A stretch of 64,000 bases of DNA from an uncultured Sphingomonadaceae bacterium. Lineage in GTDB: Bacteria; Pseudomonadota; Alphaproteobacteria; Sphingomonadales; Sphingomonadaceae. The DNA lies in the NCBI GenBank assembly GCA_947493195.1, contig CANLQG010000001.1, positions 434,001 to 498,000 on the forward strand, given 5' to 3'. The notes under the pieces are model-generated. The model was not told the origin of the DNA and did no database searches. It worked only from the letters and a program-made list of their open reading frames with translations. Made by a program: the position numbers and the translations under genes. Positions 17,150 through 25,188 of the stretch are shown piece by piece. Numbering within the stretch: position 1 is the stretch's first letter; every line of letters starts with the position of its first letter.

Positions 17150-18724
17150 ATGAAAAGCCGCCTTTTCAAGACCGTGCTGAGCGCCGCTTGCGCCCTTGCA
17201 CCGCTGGCCGTCGTGCCAGCAGGGCCCGCAAGCGCCCAGACCGCCGTCCGCCCGGCCCAGGATATCGTACTGTCGATCGGCCGCGGTGAACTGATCACGG
17301 TTCCCGGCAACATGGCCGACATCTTCGTATCGAACGATGCTGTCGCCGATGTGCAGGTCAAGTCGCAGCGCCAGCTGTATGTCTTCGGCATCTCGGGCGG
17401 AGAGACCACGGTCTACGCCAGCAATGCCGCAGGCGATATCATCTGGTCCGCCAACATCCGCGTAGGATCCAACATCGACAGCATCGACCAGATGCTCGAT
17501 CTGGCCATGCCGGAAGCGGACATTCGCGTTGCCACGATGGGCACCAACACGGTGCTGCTGACCGGCACCGTGGCCGCTCCCGAAGATGCAGCCGAAGCTG
17601 AGCGCCTGGTAACGGCCTTCACCGGCGGCGAATCCAACGTGATCTCGCGCCTTCGCATGGCCACACCGCTGCAGGTCAACCTGCGCGTGCGCTTCGCCGA
17701 AGTCAGCCGCTCGCTGACCCGCCAGATCGGCGCCAACCTGACGACGATCGACGGCACGGGCGGCTTCCTGTTCGGCCTCAACCGTGGCCGCGCGGCTGTC
17801 GACACCTTCGCCCCCGGTTCGGGCGTGCTGGGCATAGGTACGGCGACAACCGTGACGCTGCCTGACGGCACGACCATCGAGGGCTCGAACATCCTGCCCA
17901 ACACGCCGCAGACCACCTTGGGCGGTATCGGCGAATTCCTGGGCCTGGATATCGGGGGCGCTCTGGACCTTGGTGAGCAGCGCGGCCTGGTAACCACCCT
18001 GTCGCAGCCGAACCTCACCGCGCTTTCGGGCGAGACCGCCGAGTTCCTGGCGGGCGGCGAGTTTCCGATCCCGCTGTCGCAGGGTCTTGGCACCACCACG
18101 GTGGAATACAAGAACTACGGCGTCAGCCTGGCCTACACGCCTACGGTGCTGGCCAACGGCCGCATCTCGCTGCGAGTCCGCCCGGAAGTTTCCGAGCTGT
18201 CGAGCCAGGGTGCGGTGACGCTCAACGGATTCCAGATCCCCGCCCTCACCATCCGCCGCGCGGAAACCTCGGTGGAACTGGGCTCTGGCGAAAGCATCAT
18301 GATCGCGGGCCTGCTGTCGAACAATGCGCAGCACACCCTCGACCAGACGCCCGGCGTGGGTGACATTCCGATCCTCGGCAACCTGTTCCGCTCCACCGAC
18401 TTCCGTCGCGGGGAAACCGAACTGGTGATCGTGATCACGCCTTACCTGGTGCAGCCGGTCGACGACCGCGACATCCACCTGCCGACCGATGGTTTCAACG
18501 TGCCAACTGCGGCTTCGCAGTTCCTGCTCGGTCACGAGACGGACGGTGTCAGCGGTGGCCAGCGACCGATGCCGCAGGCGGCGAACCCGGCCCCGAACGG
18601 CCCGAATGTCAGCCTGATCGACCAGAACGGAACCGCGCTTGCCGGTGGCGAAAGCCCTGAAGGCGCATCCAACCGCACCGCCGCACGGGCCACGCCCGGC
18701 TTCAGCATCGCAAACGGAGAGTGA
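17150..18724 (+). CDS. cpaC: Tad pilus outer-membrane secretin CpaC/RcpA
   Basis: 524 residues from ATG 17150, chosen because an AGAGG motif sits 7 bases upstream and a signal peptide starts at once (MKSRLFKTVLSAACALAPLAVV, then ASAQ). The pilus-secretin N-terminal domain (GRGELITVPGNMADIFVSN) is followed by BON/secretin repeats and the secretin core (PNLTALSGETAEFLAGGEFPIP, then GVGDIPILGNLFRS and TELVIVITPYLV). It forms the outer-membrane pore for the pilus. Earlier in-frame starts at 17081 and 17090 are possible but would bury the signal peptide. Confidence 0.94.
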   Translation: MKSRLFKTVLSAACALAPLAVVPAGPASAQTAVRPAQDIVLSIGRGELITVPGNMADIFVSNDAVADVQVKSQRQLYVFGISGGETTVYASNAAGDIIWSANIRVGSNIDSIDQMLDLAMPEADIRVATMGTNTVLLTGTVAAPEDAAEAERLVTAFTGGESNVISRLRMATPLQVNLRVRFAEVSRSLTRQIGANLTTIDGTGGFLFGLNRGRAAVDTFAPGSGVLGIGTATTVTLPDGTTIEGSNILPNTPQTTLGGIGEFLGLDIGGALDLGEQRGLVTTLSQPNLTALSGETAEFLAGGEFPIPLSQGLGTTTVEYKNYGVSLAYTPTVLANGRISLRVRPEVSELSSQGAVTLNGFQIPALTIRRAETSVELGSGESIMIAGLLSNNAQHTLDQTPGVGDIPILGNLFRSTDFRRGETELVIVITPYLVQPVDDRDIHLPTDGFNVPTAASQFLLGHETDGVSGGQRPMPQAANPAPNGPNVSLIDQNGTALAGGESPEGASNRTAARATPGFSIANGE

Positions 18725-18729
18725 TCGCC

Positions 18730-19380
18730 ATGACCAACAGCTTCAAACGTGCAGCCAGTTCCGTCCTGGCGATCTCGCTCGGCCTCGGCCTTGCCGCCTG
18801 TGGCGGCGGGGTGGAGAGCAACAACTACTCGCTCAATTCCGTCAAGCAGCCGGTCGTCGAACGCAACAACTACGTGCTCGACCTGCAAACCAGCCCCTCC
18901 GGCCTCGATGCCATGGAACAGGCACGCCTGAACGACTGGTTCGACATGCTCGACCTTGGCTACGGTGACCGCGTGGCCATCGATACCGCCGTCATGAGCC
19001 CCGCCGTTCGCGAAGACGTGGCAGAGGCGGCCGGGCGTTACGGCATCCTGGTGGCCGAGGGCGCGCCCATTACGCAGGGCTATGTCGATCCGGGCAATGT
19101 CCGCGTCGTGGTGACCCGCTCCACCGCCTACGTTCCCGGCTGCCCGGACTGGTCGGAAGGCTATGGGTTCCACAAGGACAACTACACCTCGGACGGCTTC
19201 GGCTGCGCGGTCAACGGCAACATCGCCGCCATGGTCGCCGATCCGGAGCACCTGCTCGAAGGCGCCGAAGGCACGGGTGAAACCGTGGTGATGAGCTCGA
19301 ACCGCGCAATCGAAACCTACCGCGCGCAGGAGCCGACAGGCGCCGGTGGCCTTCCGCAAGTCGCATCTGATGGGAATTGA
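18730..19380 (+). CDS. cpaD: Tad pilus assembly lipoprotein CpaD
   Basis: A 216-residue lipoprotein with lipobox LAAC (Cys about 22) after MTNSFKRAASSVLAISLGLG. The CpaD-type region includes YVPGCPDWS and DGFGCAVNGNIAAMVADPEHLL, which fit the family. CpaD is an outer-membrane lipoprotein that helps the CpaC secretin localise. I use ATG 18730, with GGAGA 9 bases upstream. The preceding GTG overlaps the cpaC stop. The junction sequence is identical over 13 bases to the cpaB/cpaC junction. Confidence 0.92.
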   Translation: MTNSFKRAASSVLAISLGLGLAACGGGVESNNYSLNSVKQPVVERNNYVLDLQTSPSGLDAMEQARLNDWFDMLDLGYGDRVAIDTAVMSPAVREDVAEAAGRYGILVAEGAPITQGYVDPGNVRVVVTRSTAYVPGCPDWSEGYGFHKDNYTSDGFGCAVNGNIAAMVADPEHLLEGAEGTGETVVMSSNRAIETYRAQEPTGAGGLPQVASDGN

Positions 19381-19383
19381 TCA

Positions 19384-20679
19384 ATGAACTCGTCATTCAA
19401 AACCGGTTCGATGGGCACCCGCGAGCCCTTCTCCGCCTTCATCTGCGACGAAAGCGCGCTCGACGTGCTGCGTCCGGTAGTCATCGAAATGGGCTGGCAG
19501 CCCGAGAAGTGCAACAAGGGTGGCCTGCGTAACGCCATCCAGTCGCTCTCGATCGCCGCAAGCCCGGCGATCCTGATGGTCGACCTGTCGGAAAGCGGCG
19601 ATCCACTCAACGACATCAACGCCTTGGCCGAGGTTTGCGAACCCGGCACGGTGGTGATCGCGGTCGGCCAGGTGAACGACGTGCGCCTCTACCGCGACCT
19701 GGTAGCCAGCGGCATCCACGACTACCTGCTGAAGCCGCTTTCCGCCGGCCAGCTGCGCGATGCGCTGACGCAGGCACAGTCGGTCTTCGCCTCGCCCCGC
19801 AATGCGGAAAGCGATGGCGAGCGTGAACATGTCGCCACCGCCATCGTAGGAACGCGCGGCGGCGTCGGTGCCTCCACCCTCGCCACTTCGCTTGCCTGGC
19901 TTTTTGCCAGCGAACACCACCGCTCCACCGCCCTCCTGGACCTCGATGTCCACTTCGGCACTGGTGCGCTGGCGCTGGATCTGGAGCCGGGACGCGGCCT
20001 GACCGATGCCATCGAGAACCCGAGCCGTATCGACGGGCTGTTCATCGAACGCGCCATGATCCGCGCCAACGACAACCTGGCGATCATGTCTGCCGAGGCG
20101 CCGATCAATTCGCCGCTGATGACCGACGGCACGGCATTCCTGCAGCTGCAGGAGGAGTTTCGTCAGGCTTTCGACATGACAGTGGTGGATCTGCCGCGCA
20201 ACATGCTGATCAACTTCCCGCACCTGCTGACGGATGTGAACGTGGTGACTCTTGTCACCGAACTCACCCTGGCATCGGCGCGCGATACGATCCGCATCCT
20301 GTCGTGGCTGAAACAGAATGCCCCGGCGTGTCACCCGCTGATCGTGTGCAACCGCATGCAGCCGGGCGCCGCCGAGATCAGCAAGGCCGATTTCGAGGCT
20401 TCGATCGAACGCAAGATCAACTTCCAGGTCGCGTTCGACCAGAAGGCCGCGACCAATGCCGCCAAGCTTGGCCAGACTTTCATCGAGGCCAACAAGAGCA
20501 GCAAGACGGTCGGTCCGATCCGCGAGATCGCCAAGATGATCGTGGGCGTGGGCGAAGACGACGGCGCAAGCCTGGCCGATGCCGGCAAGAAGAGCTCCCT
20601 GCTCGGCGGTTTCGACTTCAAGTCGCTGCTTGGCTCTTCGGCCAAGAAGGACAAGGCGTCCGCCGAACCTGCCGAATAG
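19384..20679 (+). CDS. cpaE: Tad pilus localisation ATPase CpaE/TadZ
   Basis: A 431-residue two-domain protein. Residues about 15-135 form a receiver-like domain (FICDESALDVL ... GIHDYLLKPLSAGQL). This is followed by a ParA/MinD-type ATPase domain with the deviant Walker A GTRGGVGASTLATSLAW (from about residue 157) and ALLDLDVHFG. CpaE/TadZ marks the cell pole and recruits the pilus machine. The last 40 residues are a Lys/Ser-rich tail. In most tad loci the next gene is the motor ATPase cpaF; here it is not. Confidence 0.94.
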   Translation: MNSSFKTGSMGTREPFSAFICDESALDVLRPVVIEMGWQPEKCNKGGLRNAIQSLSIAASPAILMVDLSESGDPLNDINALAEVCEPGTVVIAVGQVNDVRLYRDLVASGIHDYLLKPLSAGQLRDALTQAQSVFASPRNAESDGEREHVATAIVGTRGGVGASTLATSLAWLFASEHHRSTALLDLDVHFGTGALALDLEPGRGLTDAIENPSRIDGLFIERAMIRANDNLAIMSAEAPINSPLMTDGTAFLQLQEEFRQAFDMTVVDLPRNMLINFPHLLTDVNVVTLVTELTLASARDTIRILSWLKQNAPACHPLIVCNRMQPGAAEISKADFEASIERKINFQVAFDQKAATNAAKLGQTFIEANKSSKTVGPIREIAKMIVGVGEDDGASLADAGKKSSLLGGFDFKSLLGSSAKKDKASAEPAE

Positions 20680-20680
20680 G

Positions 20681-20718
20681 GCATCGCGATGCGCGGGGAG
20701 GAGAAACGTCCTCCCCGC
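20681..20718 (+). other. Two abutting palindromes in the cpaE-tadB gap
   Basis: The 81-base gap holds a perfect 12-base palindrome (GCATCGCGATGC, 20681-20692). It directly abuts a 10-bp perfect hairpin (20693-20702 with 20709-20718, GAAACG loop). No T-run follows, so it is not an ordinary intrinsic terminator. It occupies the position where cpaF normally lies. It could be an mRNA-stabilising or processing element, an attenuating structure, or the scar of a rearrangement. Confidence 0.8.
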
Positions 20719-20760
20719 CATCCAGAACGCAACTGACCAACGTGTGAAAGAAGGGTTCCG

Positions 20761-21732
20761 ATGAACATCATCCAGCTTCTGCTTATGGCCGCTGGCTTCA
20801 TGGCCCTGATGGTAATCGGCTACACGCTGCTGTCAGGAGCGTCCCCGGCAAAGGAAAGCCAGCGCCGGCTCCAGGCCGTTCGCTACCGTCATTCGGAAAG
20901 CACCACCGACAAGGTGGAAAGCCAGCTGAAGAAGGCGATTGCCGCGCGCAAGCCCAAGCAGTTCACCCGTGCTGGCGCCGACTCGCGCCTCACTGCCCTG
21001 CAACTGCGGCTGGACCGCACCGGCATGAACTGGTCTCTGTCGCAGTATCTCTATGCCTCGGTCGGTATCGCCGTGGTGGTCACCGCGCTGGTATACCTGC
21101 GCAGCGAAGCAGCCCTGCTATCGCTTGGCGTGGGTATCCTCGCCGGCGCGGGCCTTCCGCACTTTGTCGTCAGCCGGTTCATCAAGCGGCGTACCGGCCA
21201 GTTCAACGCGAAGTTTCCCGACGCCATCGAACTGCTGGTCCGCGGCCTGCGCTCCGGCCTGCCCGTCACCGAAACGCTGGGCGTCGTCGCTACCGAGGTA
21301 CCGGGACCGGTCGGCTCTGAATTTCGTGCCGTGGTCGAACGGATCAAGATCGGCCGCACCATGGAGGAATCGCTGCAGGAAACGGCCGACAAGCTGGGCA
21401 CCGCCGAATTCCAGTTCTTCGTGATCACGCTGGCCATCCAGCGCGAGACGGGTGGCAACCTGGCGGAAACGCTGTCGAACCTGGCCGACGTGCTGCGCAA
21501 GCGCGCACAGATGAAGCTCAAGATCAGGGCGATGAGCTCTGAATCGAAGGCTTCGGCCTACATCGTGGGCGCCCTGCCCTTCATCGTGTTCGGCATGATC
21601 TACTGGATCAACCCCGGATACATCGGCGGATTCTTCACCGATGATCGCCTGATCGCGACCGGCCTTGGCGGCTTGGTGTGGATGAGCATCGGCGCCCTTA
21701 TCATGGCCAAGATGGTCAGCTTCGAAATCTGA
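20761..21732 (+). CDS. tadB: Tad pilus inner-membrane platform protein TadB
   Basis: A 323-residue type II secretion F-family protein. An N-terminal membrane helix is followed by a cytosolic charged stretch, two helices and the T2SSF domain (FPDAIELLVRGLRSGLPVTETL, EVPGPVGSEFRAVVE, IQRETGGNLAETLSNLADVLRKR), then two C-terminal helices. With TadC it forms the platform that the motor ATPase works on. AAGGG lies 5 bases before the ATG. TadC follows after 19 bases. Confidence 0.94.
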   Translation: MNIIQLLLMAAGFMALMVIGYTLLSGASPAKESQRRLQAVRYRHSESTTDKVESQLKKAIAARKPKQFTRAGADSRLTALQLRLDRTGMNWSLSQYLYASVGIAVVVTALVYLRSEAALLSLGVGILAGAGLPHFVVSRFIKRRTGQFNAKFPDAIELLVRGLRSGLPVTETLGVVATEVPGPVGSEFRAVVERIKIGRTMEESLQETADKLGTAEFQFFVITLAIQRETGGNLAETLSNLADVLRKRAQMKLKIRAMSSESKASAYIVGALPFIVFGMIYWINPGYIGGFFTDDRLIATGLGGLVWMSIGALIMAKMVSFEI

Positions 21733-21751
21733 TCGGGAGGAAACAGGAACC

Positions 21752-22756
21752 ATGCTGACACTTGCTCCCGCATCCGGCCCCACGCTGCTTGGCGTCGACG
21801 TTATCCTCGTCGGCTCCATCTTGGCCGGGATAGCCGCACTCGCCATGGTAATGGCAATCTATGCTGCGGTCACGGTGAAGGACCCGATGGCCAAGCGCGT
21901 CAAGGCGCTGAACGATCGCCGTACCGAACTGAAATCCGGCATGCTGACGCAGACGACCAAGAAGCGCCAGAGCCTGACTCGCCGGACCGAAACGACCGAC
22001 AAGATGAAAGACACCCTGCAGGGCATGAAAGTTCTGCAGGAAAGCCAGGTCAAGATGATCCAGCAGAAGCTGGCGCAGGCGGGTTACCGCAACAAGGAAC
22101 TGGCAGTCGCGATCATCTTCGCACGCATGGTTCTGCCGGTCGTCTTGGGTCTGCTCGGCGTAGTGATCTTCTACTGGACCGAAACGTTCCCCGAATGGGG
22201 CAGCATGAAGCGGTTCATGGGCTTCGCCGGCCTGGTCATCCTGGGCTACAAGGGTCCGGAAATCTTCCTCGCCAACACTTCGTCAAAGCGTACCGCGGCG
22301 ATCCAGAAGGGTCTTCCCGATGCGCTGGACCTGCTGGTGATCTGCGCCGAGGCCGGTCTGACCGTGGATGCCGCTTTCAACCGTGTCGCCCGCGAACTGG
22401 GCCGTGCCTATCCCGAGCTGGGCGAAGAATTTGCCCTGACCGCGATCGAACTGTCGTTCCTTACAGAGCGGCGCCAGGCATTCGAGAATCTCGCCTACCG
22501 GGTGAACCTGGAGGCCGTGCGCGGCGTGGTTACCACCATGGTGCAGACCGAACGCTACGGCACGCCTCTGGCCTCGGCCCTTCGCGTCCTTTCCGCCGAA
22601 TTCCGTAACGAGCGGATGATGCGCGCAGAGGAAAAGGCCGCGCGCCTGCCCGCCATCATGACGGTGCCGCTGATCCTGTTCATCCTGCCTGTGCTGTTCA
22701 TCGTGATCCTTGGCCCGGCTGCATGTTCCATCTCGGACGCTTTCTCCAGCGACTAG
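21752..22756 (+). CDS. tadC: Tad pilus inner-membrane platform protein TadC
   Basis: A 334-residue paralogue of TadB with the same F-family domain: GLPDALDLLVICAEAGLTVDAAFNRVARELG, then LEAVRGVVTTMVQTERYGTPLA and RAEEKAARLPAIMTVPLILFILPVLF. Helices flank the domain. A GGAGG ribosome site precedes the ATG. It is the last gene of the cluster and is followed by a strong terminator. No tadD TPR protein, tadE/F/G minor pilins or flp gene follow in this window. Confidence 0.94.
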   Translation: MLTLAPASGPTLLGVDVILVGSILAGIAALAMVMAIYAAVTVKDPMAKRVKALNDRRTELKSGMLTQTTKKRQSLTRRTETTDKMKDTLQGMKVLQESQVKMIQQKLAQAGYRNKELAVAIIFARMVLPVVLGLLGVVIFYWTETFPEWGSMKRFMGFAGLVILGYKGPEIFLANTSSKRTAAIQKGLPDALDLLVICAEAGLTVDAAFNRVARELGRAYPELGEEFALTAIELSFLTERRQAFENLAYRVNLEAVRGVVTTMVQTERYGTPLASALRVLSAEFRNERMMRAEEKAARLPAIMTVPLILFILPVLFIVILGPAACSISDAFSSD

Positions 22757-22776
22757 GGGAACGCCGGGACCGACAA

Positions 22777-22818
22777 AGAAAAGGCCCCGCCGGATTGTCC
22801 GGCGGGGCCTTTTCTTTA
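22777..22818. terminator. Strong bidirectional terminator between tadC and the MarR gene
   Basis: A near-perfect stem of about 15 bp (AAAGGCCCCGCCGGA / TCCGGCGGGGCCTTT) with a 3-base loop. T-rich tracts lie on both sides (CTTTTCTTT in either direction), so it can stop transcripts from tadC and from the convergent marR gene. Confidence 0.92.
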
Positions 22819-22836
22819 TTGCCGATGGTTTCGCGC

Positions 22837-23313
22837 TCAGTCGACGCCGAAGGCCCCGCCAAGCTCTTCTGGATCGAGATCCTCCGCCTGCTGGCGCGCA
22901 CGGTCCAGCAAGGCACGGAAAAGGCCCAGTTCCTCCGCAGAGAAGCCCGAGAACAGCCGCTTTTCCATTTCCCGCGCGAGCGGCATGATTTCCGAATACA
23001 TCTCACGCCCGCTATCGGTCAGGTCGAGCAGGTGCGAACGGCCATCGGACTCATTTGGCGTACGTTCCGCAAGACCGCGCTCTTCCAGCCCCTTGCACGC
23101 GCGGTTGACCGCAACCTTGTCCATCAGTGTGCGGCGGGTAAGGTCGCGCTGTGTCAGCGCGCCCACGTCGCCAAGCACTGCCATCACCCGCCATTCCGGA
23201 ATACTAAGTCCCCAGCGCTGGCGATATTCGACGGCAATGCGTCCGCTGACGGCATTGGAGGCCAGTGACAGCTGATAAGGCAGAAATTGCGAAAGCGGTG
23301 TTGTCGGTTGCAT
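22837..23313 (-). CDS. MarR family transcriptional regulator
   Basis: 158 residues from ATG 23313. The winged helix-turn-helix covers about residues 30-105: LSIPEWRVMAVLGDVGALTQRDLTRRTLMDK, then GLAERTPNESDGRSHLLDLT. This resembles the MarR group that includes regulators of aromatic catabolism and stress. The C-terminus is helical (dimerisation). Palindromic TTGC/GCAA elements overlap its start codon, which suggests autoregulation. The next gene (mtnP) is on the same strand, upstream, and is not obviously a target. Confidence 0.88.
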   Translation of the reverse strand: MQPTTPLSQFLPYQLSLASNAVSGRIAVEYRQRWGLSIPEWRVMAVLGDVGALTQRDLTRRTLMDKVAVNRACKGLEERGLAERTPNESDGRSHLLDLTDSGREMYSEIMPLAREMEKRLFSGFSAEELGLFRALLDRARQQAEDLDPEELGGAFGVD

Positions 23314-23332
23314 AAGCAACTACCTTGCGCAA
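23307..23332 (-). promoter_or_regulatory. Candidate MarR operator overlapping the start codon
   Basis: A perfect inverted repeat GTTGCATAAGCAAC (23307-23320) contains the marR start codon, and a second palindrome TTGCGCAA (23325-23332) is centred 15 bases away. Two TTGC-type elements at the promoter-proximal end of a marR gene are what an autorepressor site would look like. This is inferred, not shown. Confidence 0.5.
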
Positions 23333-23360
23333 CTTTGATTCTGTTTGCAAGTTTCGCGCA

Positions 23361-24260
23361 TCAGTCTTTTGTCTTCGGAAAGAAATCGAGCAACCGGCGT
23401 GCAACCGCATCGAGTTTCAAGGCTGGCTCGGTGCTCCATTTCTCTGGCGGAGTGATGATGGCCGTGTCCAGAACCGTGTCGATCGGGCTGGCCGTGCGAT
23501 TGCCAGACAAAGCGGCGGCAAGTTCGGTCAGCAGGGCGCGCGCCCTGGTCGCGTTTTCACCCATCACGCGCACGATATCTGCAACATCGACATCCTCGGC
23601 TGCATCGCGCCAGCAATCGTAGTCGGTCACCATCCCCACCAGCGCATAGGGCAGCTCTGCTTCGCGGGCGAGGCGCGCTTCGGGCATTGCGGTCATGCCG
23701 ATCACGTCCGCACCCCATTGGCGATAGAGATGACTTTCGGCGCGGGTGGAAAACTGCGGCCCCTCGATCGCGACATAGGTACCGCCCTTGTGCACCGTCG
23801 CCCCTGCCTTTTCCGCCGCAGCGGCGGCGAGGCCGGAAAGACGCGGACAAACCGGGTCTGCAAGCGGAACGTGCGCGACGATGCCGTCGCCGAAGAAACT
23901 GCGCTCGCGTCCGCCCGGACCGCTTACGGTGCGGTCGATAAGCTGGTCGATCGCGACGAAGCTGCCGGGCGCCATATCCTCGCGCAGGCTGCCGATAGCC
24001 GAAATGGCGAGGACATCGGTAACGCCCGCCCGCTTCAGCACGTCGATATTGGCGCGAAAGTTGACATGGCTGGGTGACAGCACGTGCCCCGCCCCGTGGC
24101 GGGCGATGAAAGTGAATTTCACGCCGCCCAGCGTGCCGGTGGTGATCGGCCCGGACGGCTGTCCGAACGGGCTTTCCACGGCGATTTCCTGCGCATCGTC
24201 CAGGGCGCCCGGATCGTAGAGTCCCGATCCGCCGATTACACCGATATGCCAGCCGCTCAT
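23361..24260 (-). CDS. mtnP: S-methyl-5'-thioadenosine phosphorylase
   Basis: A 299-residue PNP/MTAP-family phosphorylase. It cleaves methylthioadenosine to adenine and methylthioribose-1-phosphate in the methionine salvage route. The N-terminal phosphate-binding motif is IGVIGGSGLYDPG, then GGVKFTFIARHGAGH and the active-site region VAIEGPQFSTRAES with IGMTAMPEARLAREAELPYA. The start is ATG 24260; the extra 30 codons upstream are not conserved. It lies 11 bases after the dehydrogenase gene on the same strand. Confidence 0.93.
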   Translation of the reverse strand: MSGWHIGVIGGSGLYDPGALDDAQEIAVESPFGQPSGPITTGTLGGVKFTFIARHGAGHVLSPSHVNFRANIDVLKRAGVTDVLAISAIGSLREDMAPGSFVAIDQLIDRTVSGPGGRERSFFGDGIVAHVPLADPVCPRLSGLAAAAAEKAGATVHKGGTYVAIEGPQFSTRAESHLYRQWGADVIGMTAMPEARLAREAELPYALVGMVTDYDCWRDAAEDVDVADIVRVMGENATRARALLTELAAALSGNRTASPIDTVLDTAIITPPEKWSTEPALKLDAVARRLLDFFPKTKD

Positions 24261-24271
24261 TGCCGGGTCCC

Positions 24272-25057
24272 CTACTTGGGCGGCATGCGGATGGCGCCGT
24301 CGAGCCTGACGCACTCCGCATTCATATATTCCGCTTCGACCATGAAGCATGCGAGGTCGGCGTACTCCTCCGGCTGCCCCAACCGCTTGGGAAACGGCAC
24401 CGAGGCGGCCAGCGATTCCTGCGCCTTTTCAGGCAGACCGGCCATCATCGGGGTCATGAAGATGCCAGGCAGGATCGCATTGACGCGGATACCTTCGTTC
24501 ATCAGGTCGCGCGCCACCGGCAAGGTCATGCCCTTCACCCCGGCTTTGGAGGCGGCGTAGGCGACCTGGCCGATCTGGCCATCTTCCGCGGCGACAGAGG
24601 CGGTGTTGATGATAACGCCGCGCTCTCCGGAATCGTCGACAGGATCGAGCGCCATCATGCCTGCCGCGGCCTCTGCCATGCAGGCGAAGGTGCCCATGAG
24701 GTTGACCTGGATGGCCTTGGCGAACTGGTCGAGCGGCAGCTTGCTGACAGCGCCGGTCTCACGGTCGCGGCGCGTCAGTTTGCCGACGGTGGCGACCCCT
24801 GCGCAATTGACCAGCACGCGCTCCTGCCCGTGCGCCTCGCGCGCTTTGGCAAAACCCGCTGCGACAGATGCCTCGTCAGAGACGTTCACCTTGCAGAACA
24901 CGCCGCCGATCTGCTTGGCCACGTCCTCGCCGCGCTCTTCATTTAGATCGAACAGGGCCACCTTCGCGCCCTTTGCCGCCAAGGCCCGGGCCGTCGCCTC
25001 GCCCAGGCCGGAGGCGCCGCCGGTCACGACCGCGCTGATTCCCGAATCTATTTTCAT
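24272..25057 (-). CDS. Short-chain dehydrogenase (3-hydroxyacyl-CoA dehydrogenase type II-like)
   Basis: A 261-residue SDR. The cofactor motif is TGGASGLGEATARAL (about residues 11-25). The NAG-equivalent is LVNCAGVATVGKL, and the catalytic Tyr-Lys pair is in AYAASKAGVKGMTLP. The DLNEERGEDVAKQIG stretch and the SVPFPKRLGQPEEYADL ending match the HSD17B10/FadB2-type enzymes that oxidise 3-hydroxyacyl-CoA with NAD+. It is probably co-transcribed with mtnP, although no pathway links them. Confidence 0.88.
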   Translation of the reverse strand: MKIDSGISAVVTGGASGLGEATARALAAKGAKVALFDLNEERGEDVAKQIGGVFCKVNVSDEASVAAGFAKAREAHGQERVLVNCAGVATVGKLTRRDRETGAVSKLPLDQFAKAIQVNLMGTFACMAEAAAGMMALDPVDDSGERGVIINTASVAAEDGQIGQVAYAASKAGVKGMTLPVARDLMNEGIRVNAILPGIFMTPMMAGLPEKAQESLAASVPFPKRLGQPEEYADLACFMVEAEYMNAECVRLDGAIRMPPK

Positions 25058-25128
25058 ATGGTCACCCGTTTCTGCGTTGTGCCGACGGTCCTAGGGTGCG
25101 TGCCGCGCGGGTCAAGCGCACCAATGCA

Positions 25129-25163
25129 AAGCGGCCCCGCAACCGAAGTTGCGAGGCCGCCTT
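25129..25163 (-). terminator. Terminator hairpin after the TonB receptor gene
   Basis: On the minus strand GGCGGCCTCGCAAC / GTTGCGGGGCCGC pairs with one mismatch and a TTCG tetraloop, followed by TTTGCATT. It begins about 25 bases past the receptor stop codon. The T-run is short but the stem is strong. Confidence 0.7.
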
Positions 25164-25188
25164 GTTAGCTAGGTCAGTCGAGAACCGA

